Shown here: piece by piece, positions 27,680-36,883 of the stretch
Position numbering within the stretch: the first letter of the stretch is position 1
How the letters are laid out: every line of letters begins with the position of its first letter
NCBI RefSeq assembly: GCF_007860095.1
Contig: NZ_SJPT01000002.1
Location: 1 to 64,000, forward strand
Direction: 5' to 3'
DNA: 64,000 nucleotides
Source: Novipirellula galeiformis
GTDB taxonomy: Bacteria > Planctomycetota > Planctomycetia > Pirellulales > Pirellulaceae
Notes under the pieces: model-generated
What the model saw: only the letters and a program-made list of their open reading frames with translations
The model's database searches: none
What the model was told of the DNA's origin: nothing
Program-made: the position numbers and the translations under genes

Positions 27680-28452
27680 CGGGTAACTCCAGTTGGCTTG
27701 GGGGCGACCTACGCAACGCGTCTGAATCGAAGGCGATCCTTCCGCGATCGGTATGGGGCAAAACAAATGCCCTCCTCAAAAAGAGGCTGGATAACGAACA
27801 CCGCAAGAAACCGACGTTTCATGTTCGGCTAGCTTTCACTGACACGTCTCGCCATCAAGAATCGAATCGAGCAATGGACGCAAGATAGAGTACTCAAGAT
27901 CATACCGGGACCAAGGAAGGACCTACCAGAGGGACGTCGAATCTTTCCGCTGCCACGCATTCAGAAAATGGCAGGCAAAAAATTAGCTCGCAAAACCAGG
28001 CAAATCGACTTCGCAGGCGCGCCGCGAATTGAAGGAAACGCGGTTCGATTCAATTTCCACGAGGACGATCCCGTCTCAACGTGGACCCTCGACGTCCAAA
28101 CGTGCGATAGGCCATTTCTCAGCAGCCCAAGGCTAAAAAAATATCCAACTCCGCAGGATGAATCGCTGACCGGGTCCCACTTCGAAGTCGATCCCCTAGC
28201 AACATGCTCTGTCCCCAGGCAACTGTCGATCCCCGAGCAACATGCTCTGTCCCCAGGCAACTCGTCCCCAGGCAACTCGATCCCCGAGCAACATGCTCTG
28301 TCCCCAGGCAACTACAAACAGTTTCGAGAACGAAGTTTTGAGATGCCTGTGGCATCAACTTTGCATTGTCGATGTAGTCGCGATTGCCACAACCGCACGG
28401 TTAGAAAATCGCGGCTGAGACAACTCAAGTTACGCTTTCAAAGGAAATCCTC
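27680..28452. repeat. Intergenic DNA with TGCTCTGTCCCCAGGCAAC repeats
   Basis: Between 28196 and 28315 the words AACATGCTCTGTCCCCAGGC and CAACTCGATCCCCGAGCAAC recur three or four times in tandem, related to the GGGGACAGAGCA family. A plus-strand open frame (27968 onward, beginning MAGKKLARKTRQIDFAG) runs into this repeat; it has no upstream ribosome site or known domain and I do not call it a gene. Nothing else is seen. Confidence 0.6.
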
Positions 28453-29559
28453 ATGACCACCACGACTGACGCAACAACTCCACAGGCTCTCAATGCTGAC
28501 GATTTGAAGGAATTGGCATCATCGACCGGAAATCCTTGCGTATCTCTTTTGATGCGAACCCACCGCAGCGGTCGCGAAGTCCAGCAGGGACCGATTCGCC
28601 TTAAAAACCTGCTCAAAGAAGCGAGCCAGAAACTGAAAGCTGTGGGGCATGACGACGGCATTCTCGATCGCCTGAAAGCCCAATCCAGCGATAGCCAGTT
28701 CTGGCAACATCAAGGCGAAGGGCTGGCGATTTACTTAACACCCAACGATTGCCGCATGTTTCGCCTCAATCGCAGCGTCGACGAAAAGGTCTGTGTTGGC
28801 AACTCGTTCTTCATTCAACCGCTGATTCGTGAATCCAATTCCGGTGGCGAATATTTTGTGCTTTCGCTTTCCTGGGACGAAGCGAGCTTATTTCGTGTCG
28901 CGGGGAAATCCTTCACGATGGTCGAAACCCGCGCACTGCCTGCGAAATTCGATGATCTCGTTTTGCCGCGTGACCCCGAAGAAAGTTTGCAATATACGAG
29001 TCACCGCAGCGTCGGTAACACCGCCGGAACCTCCACCGCAATGTTCCATGGCCACGGTGAGGGCGAAGACAAAATCGAAGCCGACCGTGACCAGTACTTA
29101 TCGCTCATTGGCGATGAAGTGGCGGGGGCGATCTACAACACGGGGCTACCGCTATTGGTCGTAGCTACCAGTGAAGTGACAGGACATTTCGAGGCCACGA
29201 CGAAAGTCCAAGTCGACGCGAGAGTCGACGGCAGCCCGTCCGGGTGGACCGACGATGAGCTACGCGAGCGTGTTCACAAAGCGATCGCACCTCAATTGAA
29301 GCCCGACCACAGCGAGTTCGTGGAACGCTTCGGCACGGCGATGGCGAATTCCAAAGCGTCCGCAGACATGGATGAAGTCTTGAAAACGGCGAAAGCCGGA
29401 CGCGTCGATTCGTTGCTGGTGTGCAATCACGAAATTCATTGTGAGCAAACCAATCAAGTTGTCCTTGAAACACTGCGTCATGGCGGCGATGTCTTGCAAT
29501 GCAGCCCCGAATGCATGCCCAGCGATGACGCCGTCGTCGCCGCGATTTTCCGTTGCTAA
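28453..29559 (+). CDS. baeRF3-like protein (bacterial eRF1-family)
   Basis: 368 residues, ATG preceded by AAAGGAAA. The sequence has the layout of the baeRF family 3, bacterial relatives of the archaeo-eukaryotic release factor/pelota fold. An N-terminal domain reads PCVSLLMRTHRSGREVQQGP then IRLKNLLKEASQKL and SQFWQHQGEGLAIYL. The central domain reads FFIQPLI and YFVLSLSWDEASLFRV. A C-terminal Rossmann-like domain has RDQYLSLIGDEVAGAI and LLVVATSEVTGHF. The MFHGHGEGEDK linker is a usual family feature. The biochemical role is not established; links to ribosome rescue or stress are inferred from the fold. The secreted gene downstream begins 31 bp after the stop. Confidence 0.78.
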   Translation: MTTTTDATTPQALNADDLKELASSTGNPCVSLLMRTHRSGREVQQGPIRLKNLLKEASQKLKAVGHDDGILDRLKAQSSDSQFWQHQGEGLAIYLTPNDCRMFRLNRSVDEKVCVGNSFFIQPLIRESNSGGEYFVLSLSWDEASLFRVAGKSFTMVETRALPAKFDDLVLPRDPEESLQYTSHRSVGNTAGTSTAMFHGHGEGEDKIEADRDQYLSLIGDEVAGAIYNTGLPLLVVATSEVTGHFEATTKVQVDARVDGSPSGWTDDELRERVHKAIAPQLKPDHSEFVERFGTAMANSKASADMDEVLKTAKAGRVDSLLVCNHEIHCEQTNQVVLETLRHGGDVLQCSPECMPSDDAVVAAIFRC

Positions 29560-29590
29560 GCGTCAACATTCCCTTAATCAAGTCAATCCA

Positions 29591-30856
29591 ATGAAATCCA
29601 CACGACTGCTCGCCCTGCTCTCCATTGCGTTCGCCGCGATCGGGAGTGCGAATGCTCAAGATCAATCCGCCGTTCCCGACGGTTCCGCTTCCCAAATCAG
29701 CGACTGGGCGCTGGCAGGCGTGATCTGGAGCGACGCCAGTTTGACGAAGAAGCTCGCCAGACAAGCTGCGGAGGAAGCAGATTCACCGGAACAAGCTGAG
29801 CAGTTCAGGAAGCTGTTCCAGCAATCTTCTCGGATTGTGGAAGCGATGGAGACGTTTGGTTGGAAACAGGTCAAACAGACCGGCAATGTGAATGGCGATC
29901 GCTCGCTTGAGCCAACTGGCAGCAAGAGTTCGCTGCCAGAACTTCAAAGCACGCCAGCTCGCAACGACGTGTCAAGTGACGAAGCGGTTGGAGCCGCATT
30001 GGCGAGGCCGACGAATCTCTCAACCGCCGACGCTGACTCGTCCAAACGTCGCGAGCGACCGAAATCACAGACAGCACCAACGCCCACACTCGACTCTCGC
30101 ATCGAGCGATTCGACACTGAAACTCCTGCGGGTCAGGATGACCCGGGAATGGACGATGAACGCAGTGGTAGCGGCTTATCGCTCGACGTCGACAATTATC
30201 GTGTCGACGACTACATCGACGAAACGCCCGCTGAAGCTCGTAACCGAGCCGATGCAATCGAAGACGGAGTGGAAGGCGCGATCGCGGCAGCATCCGGTCG
30301 TCTCGGCATCGGAACCCGAGGCACGGACCATATCAGTTATCGCGAAACGCAAACACGTTCTGCCACGTTGCCCTACGCTGAAGATTCGATCTATGACTCC
30401 GATGACTACGACCCAGACGCGGACTACGATGTCAATAACCCCCTGGGCGCGAACTCCATTAATCCTGCAAGCGTTAATCGAGGCGACAATGACGACGACA
30501 TTGATCGTGGGGACCCCGCCCAGGTTATCGATGGCGAAGACGAGTTGCTGGCCGCGATGGCTCGTGAACAACAAGCGACACGAGAACCGACAACGTCGGC
30601 CGCAGCAACACCAAGGCGACCGACGCGGACTGACCTGAATCGCTACACCGCCGAACGTTCCAAATACATTCAAGACGCGAATTGGGTACAGTTCCACTTG
30701 GATGCGAATCAAGCGGTATGGACCAAGTTCACGACGCGAGAAAATCTAAATCGTCGACTCAGCGACTCGCTGGTAAAACTCAGAGCGGACGTCAGCGTCG
30801 CACTCGAAGCCACCGACAACGAATTGCTCAAGAGCATCCTCATTCAGGTGCAATAA
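29591..30856 (+). CDS. Exported acidic protein of unknown function
   Basis: 421 residues from the ATG at 29591, which starts a signal peptide (MKSTRLLALLSIAFAAIGSA, cleavage likely after NAQ). The frame is open 50 codons further upstream, but those overlap the baeRF gene and lack a leader. The N-terminal mature region is helical (DWALAGVIWSDASLTKKLAR; AEQFRKLFQQSSRIVEAME). A long low-complexity, Asp-rich middle (YDSDDYDPDADYDVN and similar) is followed by a helical C-terminus (RYTAERSKYIQDANWVQFHL). I do not recognise a family. It is close behind the baeRF gene and may share its transcript. Confidence 0.65.
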   Translation: MKSTRLLALLSIAFAAIGSANAQDQSAVPDGSASQISDWALAGVIWSDASLTKKLARQAAEEADSPEQAEQFRKLFQQSSRIVEAMETFGWKQVKQTGNVNGDRSLEPTGSKSSLPELQSTPARNDVSSDEAVGAALARPTNLSTADADSSKRRERPKSQTAPTPTLDSRIERFDTETPAGQDDPGMDDERSGSGLSLDVDNYRVDDYIDETPAEARNRADAIEDGVEGAIAAASGRLGIGTRGTDHISYRETQTRSATLPYAEDSIYDSDDYDPDADYDVNNPLGANSINPASVNRGDNDDDIDRGDPAQVIDGEDELLAAMAREQQATREPTTSAAATPRRPTRTDLNRYTAERSKYIQDANWVQFHLDANQAVWTKFTTRENLNRRLSDSLVKLRADVSVALEATDNELLKSILIQVQ

Positions 30857-31053
30857 CGTCGCCAAATCAGCCTGACCGATACAACACCCACGGTAAAGAG
30901 CACGAAGCCCTACTCGCGTTCGCTCTTTGCCGTCGGCAGGGGATGGTTACGAATGCGACTACGGCAAATCGCATCGAGCCCGCGATGGCATCATTGTTGC
31001 GTCAACGTTGATAAACCCGCAAACGTCCGATCCTTTAAAGGGTGAACCTAGCC

Positions 31054-31830
31054 ATGTATCACACCGCTTGCTCTATCTCGTTGAATCTATTCCTCGTCTT
31101 CACGACCATGACGGTCGTGAGTGGGCAAGAGGGACAATCGACCTCTTCAATTCCGGCGACGGGCAAAGCGACCGCTGGATCATCGAACATGATTGCTGAA
31201 GTCGAGCAGGCAATCGTCGATCAAACCAACGAGTTCCGCAAATCGAATCAGTTGGACGCCGTGCAGCGTGATGAACACTTGACGCAAGCCGCTAAGAAGT
31301 TTGCCGAGTTCATGGCCCGAACGAGCAAGTATGGTCACCGAGCCAACGACATGACACCTGCCGAGCGAGCGGAGGCGGCGGGCTACGACTATTGTATCGT
31401 TCGCGAGAACATCGCCTATCGAACCAACTCGGGGGACGTCTCTGCTGATAGTTTGATCGAAGTGTTTGTCCAAGGTTGGATCGAGTCGCCGCCGCATCGC
31501 GAGAACATGCTCGCCGACTATGTCACTCACACTGGGGTTGCGGTCGCAACAACGGATGATGTCACGTACTACGCAGTGCAGATGTTTGGGCGCCCGAAGT
31601 CAGCAGCATTCCGCTTAAAACTGACCAACGAGACCGAGGAAACGAAAACGATTGAATTTCGCGCCAACGATCGGCAAGACGAAGTGGAGTTGCAACCTGG
31701 GATGATCCTGACCATGACGCGATGCTTCCCGACGAAGGTCTCCGTTGCAGGAAGCGAGGCCACTACTAAAATCAAGTCCGACGCCAACTTAAAATTAACG
31801 CTCAAGGGACTGGTGAAATCGAGCGACTAA
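31054..31830 (+). CDS. Exported CAP/SCP-domain protein
   Basis: 258 residues from the ATG at 31054, with AAAGGG about 10 nt upstream (an in-frame GTG at 31042 is less likely). A signal peptide ends near VVSGQ. The CAP domain spans about residues 45-180 with the family's signature elements: VDQTNEFRKSNQ..L, HLTQAAKKFAEFMA, KYGHRA (first cavity His), RENIAYR (Glu) and GWIESPPHRENML (second His). A ~60-residue beta-rich tail follows. CAP proteins bind sterols, lipids or metal and some are proteolytic; the bacterial role is usually unknown. Confidence 0.85.
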   Translation: MYHTACSISLNLFLVFTTMTVVSGQEGQSTSSIPATGKATAGSSNMIAEVEQAIVDQTNEFRKSNQLDAVQRDEHLTQAAKKFAEFMARTSKYGHRANDMTPAERAEAAGYDYCIVRENIAYRTNSGDVSADSLIEVFVQGWIESPPHRENMLADYVTHTGVAVATTDDVTYYAVQMFGRPKSAAFRLKLTNETEETKTIEFRANDRQDEVELQPGMILTMTRCFPTKVSVAGSEATTKIKSDANLKLTLKGLVKSSD

Positions 31831-31920
31831 ATCGTGTCGCGGGAATCACCTGACTCCCCAGCGTCCCATCACGCCGACGAATGATGGCGAATGCCACTGC
31901 GTTTACGGAAACGCTGGCAG

Positions 31921-32188
31921 AAACAGCACATTCCGTGGAGGGCGACTTTAGGCTGGCCGAGGGGCAGCATTCATTTCGATGAGGGGTTCGTTTTTTTTTG
32001 CCCCCCGTTACGCCAACTCGGGGAAGGTGTGATCCGGCCTGCTTGGCACGCTAGCCTTGACCAATTCGAGTCGGCAACGACCAAGCGTGCGCCTCCCCCC
32101 TAGCCCGCGCCCCCCCCCAAGCTTGCGCCGGTTTGTTAAAGCAACGCTACCGGGATGGACTCTAATCATCCAGCAAAGTGCTCTGTCG
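31921..32188. repeat. MITE-like element copy (268 bp)
   Basis: Starts AACAGCACATTCCGTGGAGG and ends AGCAAAGTGCTCTGTCGC, so its ends are inverted complements (ACAGCAC.TT / AA.GTGCTGT). Internal blocks shared with copies at 51.8 and 54.7 kb are GACTTTAGGCTGGCC, CATTTCGATGAG, AAGCTTGCGCCGG and ACGCTACCGGGATGGAC. No coding capacity; it fills the gap between the CAP and metallophosphoesterase genes. Confidence 0.7.
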
Positions 32189-32244
32189 CGATGCCTTCTA
32201 CTCTGCCCATCCGCGATTTTCGTTCTTTGCAGCTCCGGCTACGC

Positions 32245-33150
32245 TTAACGCCATGTCAGCGTTTTCGTTTCGCCGTTCCAGCGATGCGCTTCATCGGTCG
32301 TATGCGTGGTGAGCGTGACGCCGGTGGCGGTAAGTTTTGCAGTGGTCCAACCCGTTGTCGATTTTTGGGGATCGGCAACGTACGACGTCGCTGGCATGTT
32401 CAGGATGTGGATACCTCGATGATTCGCGTAGCCGCGATCGTGGATGTGTCCGTGAATGTAGGCTTTAACCCACGGACGCGGTCCAATCACGTCCCACAAT
32501 GCCTCGGAGTCAATCAGACCGCCGGGGAAGTGCAAGGGATCTCCGCCCAGTCGCGGATTGTGGTGCGTCACAATGATTGCCGGCTTGCTCTGAAAACGAT
32601 CCAGGGCAGATGCAAGCCACTGGAGTTGCTGCGTGCCAACCGTTCCTTGGGTCACCATGGTCTTTTGCAATGAGTCGAGCAGAACGAAATTGGCGTGCTC
32701 GGTTTCGACGATGGCAACGTGTCGCGATTCGACGGGGCTATATTCCGCTCGCTGTTCCTTCATCACTCCGAAAAATGCTTCGCGGTTGTCGTGATTGCCC
32801 AACGTCAGATTCGTCTCGATACCAGCGTCTTGAAGGGGACGGATCAACTTTGCGAACAGCCGGTAGTCACCGGGTTGGCCGTCCTTCAACGCCAAATCAC
32901 CGTTGATGAGTACACACACCGGCTTCGTCGGCCGGTTGACCAATTCCGTGACCACCTTTCGCAGACGGCTGGGAACCGGGGATTCCTCCGGCTGTTGTTC
33001 GCCAATGTGCGTATCGTTCAGCAGATAAACCAGATCGGTTTCCACCTCCGCGGCTTCTGCTGCGGTGGAACTGCGTCCACACAATAGCATGCTCGCGCCA
33101 CTAACTTGTAGGAGTCGCCGACGATTCAAGGCGGGAAGGTGAACAGGCAT
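32245..33150 (-). CDS. Exported calcineurin-like metallophosphoesterase
   Basis: 301 residues. The N-terminus NRRRLLQVSGASMLLCG (9-25) is a probable Tat-type leader. The metallophosphoesterase motifs appear in order: D46-x-H48 (NDTHIG), NGD (83-85), GNHDN (118-122), THHN (195-198) and HGHIH (233-237), giving a full set of metal ligands. The protein should be a periplasmic two-metal phosphodiesterase or phosphatase. The distal part (GIHILNMPATSYV) is typical of the Icc/purple-phosphatase-like branch. It is convergent with the CAP gene across a MITE-like repeat. Confidence 0.85.
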   Translation of the reverse strand: MPVHLPALNRRRLLQVSGASMLLCGRSSTAAEAAEVETDLVYLLNDTHIGEQQPEESPVPSRLRKVVTELVNRPTKPVCVLINGDLALKDGQPGDYRLFAKLIRPLQDAGIETNLTLGNHDNREAFFGVMKEQRAEYSPVESRHVAIVETEHANFVLLDSLQKTMVTQGTVGTQQLQWLASALDRFQSKPAIIVTHHNPRLGGDPLHFPGGLIDSEALWDVIGPRPWVKAYIHGHIHDRGYANHRGIHILNMPATSYVADPQKSTTGWTTAKLTATGVTLTTHTTDEAHRWNGETKTLTWR

Positions 33151-33604
33151 AATGGGCTTCTAGATAGGTAAAGGTCACAGGTGATCTTGCAAAAATATCG
33201 TACCACATCGCGATCTGCTTCCTCACATGAGCAGGGCAATTCAGTGTTTGAATGGCGACACGCTCCCCTTCGTCGGCGATCAAGTTACAAGCATCGCCGA
33301 TGCGATCGTGAAACTTTTCCGCCTCGTTCATCGGTAAGAAACTTGGAAAAAGCGACAAGCCGTTGCGGTGAAACCTTCGTAAAATATAGCGGTTTTTAAA
33401 CGCTCGTGGTGCTAACCCCCATGACATCGTCTTGATCAACGACGCGGGACGATCTGTCCGACGCCCGCGGGTAACGTGTTCGAGTTGGACGGGGCGACGT
33501 CACGTTGCCCCGCATGCGACTCGGCACACGCAAATGCTTCTTAGATTCCCGTTAGCGTACCGGATGGTGTGAGCCATCATCCGTGAAACGAACCGTGTAC
33601 ACTA
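33151..33604. other. Divergent intergenic region
   Basis: Lies between the minus-strand metallophosphoesterase and the plus-strand DUF1553 gene, so it should hold promoters for both. I see no clear promoter consensus, operator or additional gene. Confidence 0.3.
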
Positions 33605-36600
33605 ATGACGGGTGAATCGGCAACGATGGGCAAAACGATCTCAAACATTGCCGAGTCTATCCCCTCCGCCTCGCTACACTGCTTTGCGTCCCTCTCACAA
33701 GCACCCTGCTGCACTATGGATTCATTTCTCAGTGTCGATGATCACTCTGCGAGCATGCAGCAGAAACGCGACGCGATCAACGATTGTCCTAGCGTGTTCG
33801 TTCGAGAGATTGCTAAACGGTTCGCACTCGCAATCCGTTGTCTTGGCGTCGCCGGTTTTGTTTGGTTCGTTCCAGCGATTGCTGCTGCGGGTGAACCGGT
33901 TGACTTCGTGACCCAGGTTTTGCCGATCGTTCAACAGCATTGTATTCGTTGTCATTCGCCCGGGATCGACAAAGGAAACGTGTCGCTGGCGACGGCAAGT
34001 GATTTGTTAGAAGATGATTACATCGTTCCAGGCGATTCGGACGCGAGTCCGCTGGTCGATTTGATCATAGCCGCCGATGGCGGCGTGCCAGAAATGCCCC
34101 AGCAGAGCGAACCGCTTTCCGAACGAGAAGTGCAAACGATTCGAGATTGGATTGATCAAGGCGCGAGTTGGCCCGACGACGTTGTGATCCATGAAAAATC
34201 CAAGGCGGACGAAACGTGGTGGTCACTGCAACCGATCCGCAAAGCGGACACCACAAAGACGAGCATCGACGACTTCGTTCGCGAAAAACTTGCGGAGCAC
34301 GATCTTAGCCTGAGTCCGATCGCGGATCGTCGTACTTTGATTCGTCGCCTCACTTTTGATCTGCATGGATTGCCGCCGTCACCCGAAGCGGTCGCAGCAT
34401 ATGTCAGCGATCCCGACCCTCAGGCGTATGAGAAACTCGTTGACCGTTTGCTCGATTCACCGCACTATGGCGAGCGATACGCACGTCATTGGCTCGACAT
34501 CGCTCATTACGCAGACACCCACGGATTCGAACGCGACATGCGACGCGACAACGCGTGGCGGTATCGTGATTACGTCATCGGGGCACTGAACGATGACAAA
34601 CCGTACGATCGTTTTTTGCAAGAACAAATCTGCGGCGATGTGTTGTGGCCCGAAGATCCGCAAGCGGTAATCGCGACTGGTTTCCTGGCGTCCGGTCCGT
34701 GGGATTTCGTGGGGCAAGTCGAAACGAAAAGCGATGAACTACGTCGCGCAGCACGCTCACTTGACCTCGACGATATGGCCACCCAGGTGCTGACCACGAC
34801 GATGGCGATGACCATCAACTGCGCTCGATGTCATGATCATAAACTCGATCCCATTTCACAGCGTGAGTATTACGAACTGCAAGCCGTCTTTGCCGGTGTC
34901 AAACGCGAGGATCGCCTCGTTGGTGGACTCACATTACAGAAGTACGAAAGCGACAAGACTCAGCTGACCCGCCGACTTGGCGAGATCGATTTTGAGATCG
35001 GGAAACTGGAAGGCACGGGAATCGACTTGGCGGATTTGGTGGGCGGTGGTAACGGGCATGGCACGGGAAAATATCGAGACGGCATCGACGTCCGATCCGG
35101 TGCGATCGATCGTCGCGATCTCGGTTCGCTCGGCACGGTTGTGACGAACAAGTTCACGCCGTCCGAGTTGCCGTATGTCGATGGTGTCTTCATTCCCAAT
35201 GGACACGAGGACAACGCCGGGATCGTGGTTAGTTCGACCGGGATCACCGTGTCGGGACTGCCTAGCACATCAGGTGCCGCTTGGGACTTGATTCGCAATG
35301 GTCCGGTGACCAGTCAGCATTCGACCGAACTTGGTGGCATCGATTTCACAAAACCGGGACATTCCGTCCTGGGAATGCACGCCAACGCAGGGATTACGTT
35401 TGATCTGGATGCGATTCGTCGTGTTAACGGTGTTCGTAATGCCAACGATGACGGCGCGTTTCGATTCACAGCCAAACTTGGCTATTTTGGCGCAGTCGGC
35501 AGCTTTCACGCTGACGCTTGGGTGTTCATCGATGGACGCCTAGCCGCCGAGTATCGCGGGATTCGGCGCGACGATGGCTTGCATCATGTTGACGTTCCTG
35601 TGACTCGGGAGGCACGATTCTTGACCTTGGTTTCCACGGATGGCGGTAACGGTTACGGGCATGATCAAATCGGTTTTGGTGATGCGAAATTCATCGCCAC
35701 GGAATCCATTTCGCTGACAACCCGCGAGCAAGAACGGCTCCAAAAACTGCGCAGCGAACGCGGTTCGGTATCTGATCGATTGGCAAACCTCGGTCCACCG
35801 CCGAGGTTCTACGGCGTTTCGTCATCCCTGGACGTTCCCCAAGTTCATGTTTTGATACGGGGCGACCCCGAGTCACCAAGCGGTGAGCCACTTGCTCCCG
35901 CCGCACTCGGTTGTCTAACGATGCTGCGGCCCGCCCTCGCAGTTCACCACTCGAATGCATCCCAACGGCGTGTCGCGCTGGCGAACTGGATCACTCACCC
36001 CGACAATCCATTGACGCCGCGTGTGATCGTCAATCGCCTGTGGCAATGGCACTTTGGTCAAGGCATTGTCAACACGGCGAGTGACTTTGGCTTTGGCGGC
36101 GGACGTCCTTCTCACCCCGAGTTGCTTGATTGGTTGGCGACCGAATTGTCCAGCAAGAGTGGATCCCTCAAGGCAATGCATCGCTTGATTCTGAATAGTC
36201 AGACGTACAAGCAGCAATCAAGTGATGCGAAGGAATTGGCGGGTGTGGAATTGGATGCTGGGAATCGACTGTTGTGGCGTCAGAATCCACGTCGCATCGA
36301 AGCGGAGGCGATTCGCGATGCGGTGTTATTCGTCAGTGGCAAGTTAAATCTCGAGCGTGGCGGTCCAGGGTTCGAAGATTTTGAGTATCAAGAAGCGTAC
36401 GCTCCGATCTACACCTACCGGACCGCCGATCAACCCGAACTTTGGCGGCGCAGTATTTATCGCTATATCGTTCGTACGACACCCGACGGGTTTTTGACCA
36501 CGTTGGATTGCCCCGATCCTGCGAATATGACGCCCAAACGGAATACGACAACCACCCCGCTGCAATCGCTCGCAATGCTGAACAATGATTTCATGCTCAG

Positions 36601-36805
36601 GCAAGCTCGCTATTTTGCCGAGCGAATTGAGCAGGAGGTCGGTGTCGCACCAGAACGCCAAGTGGAGCGGGCTTTCGAATTGGCGTTTGCAAGAAAACCG
36701 TCGGCACAGGAATCGCAATTGGCGGAGCCGTTTGTCAAAGCCCAAGGACTCTTCTCGCTATGTCGATCGTTGTTAAACGCCAATGAATTTGTTTACTTGG
36801 ATTAA
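33605..36805 (+). CDS. Planctomycete cytochrome-c / DUF1549 / DUF1553 protein
   Basis: 1,066 residues by the longest frame; starts at 33716 or 33755 are possible because a signal-like segment (FALAIRCLGVAGFVWFVPAI) lies near residue 72-91. Domains: a PSCyt1 c-type haem domain with CIRCH (about 117-121); DUF1549 (about 220-430, with LTFDLHGLPPSPEAV, YGERYARHWLDIAHYADTHG and INCARCHDHKLDPI, a second haem motif); a carbohydrate-binding/NPCBM-like insert (about 560-700); and DUF1553 (about 785-1050, with RRVALANWITHPDNPLTPRV and NRLWQWHFGQGIV). Such proteins are among the most abundant families in planctomycetes and are suspected to be periplasmic oxidoreductases. The DUF1501 gene follows in the same direction. 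Confidence 0.9.
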   Translation: MTGESATMGKTISNIAESIPSASLHCFASLSQAPCCTMDSFLSVDDHSASMQQKRDAINDCPSVFVREIAKRFALAIRCLGVAGFVWFVPAIAAAGEPVDFVTQVLPIVQQHCIRCHSPGIDKGNVSLATASDLLEDDYIVPGDSDASPLVDLIIAADGGVPEMPQQSEPLSEREVQTIRDWIDQGASWPDDVVIHEKSKADETWWSLQPIRKADTTKTSIDDFVREKLAEHDLSLSPIADRRTLIRRLTFDLHGLPPSPEAVAAYVSDPDPQAYEKLVDRLLDSPHYGERYARHWLDIAHYADTHGFERDMRRDNAWRYRDYVIGALNDDKPYDRFLQEQICGDVLWPEDPQAVIATGFLASGPWDFVGQVETKSDELRRAARSLDLDDMATQVLTTTMAMTINCARCHDHKLDPISQREYYELQAVFAGVKREDRLVGGLTLQKYESDKTQLTRRLGEIDFEIGKLEGTGIDLADLVGGGNGHGTGKYRDGIDVRSGAIDRRDLGSLGTVVTNKFTPSELPYVDGVFIPNGHEDNAGIVVSSTGITVSGLPSTSGAAWDLIRNGPVTSQHSTELGGIDFTKPGHSVLGMHANAGITFDLDAIRRVNGVRNANDDGAFRFTAKLGYFGAVGSFHADAWVFIDGRLAAEYRGIRRDDGLHHVDVPVTREARFLTLVSTDGGNGYGHDQIGFGDAKFIATESISLTTREQERLQKLRSERGSVSDRLANLGPPPRFYGVSSSLDVPQVHVLIRGDPESPSGEPLAPAALGCLTMLRPALAVHHSNASQRRVALANWITHPDNPLTPRVIVNRLWQWHFGQGIVNTASDFGFGGGRPSHPELLDWLATELSSKSGSLKAMHRLILNSQTYKQQSSDAKELAGVELDAGNRLLWRQNPRRIEAEAIRDAVLFVSGKLNLERGGPGFEDFEYQEAYAPIYTYRTADQPELWRRSIYRYIVRTTPDGFLTTLDCPDPANMTPKRNTTTTPLQSLAMLNNDFMLRQARYFAERIEQEVGVAPERQVERAFELAFARKPSAQESQLAEPFVKAQGLFSLCRSLLNANEFVYLD

Positions 36806-36883
36806 GGAGATCGGTCGAAACCAGGAGGCTAATTCCACGAAAGGGGTGATCGCCTCTGCAAACGCCTTCCATCGAACCTGCTC

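Noticed and set aside
27968-28456. Plus-strand open frame of 162 codons
   Set aside because: Runs through the TGCTCTGTCCCC repeat, lacks a ribosome site and shows no recognisable domain; the first half might be a decayed gene but I cannot name it.
36585-36776. Small open frame at the 3' end of the DUF1553 gene
   Set aside because: Frame-shifted shadow of DUF1553.
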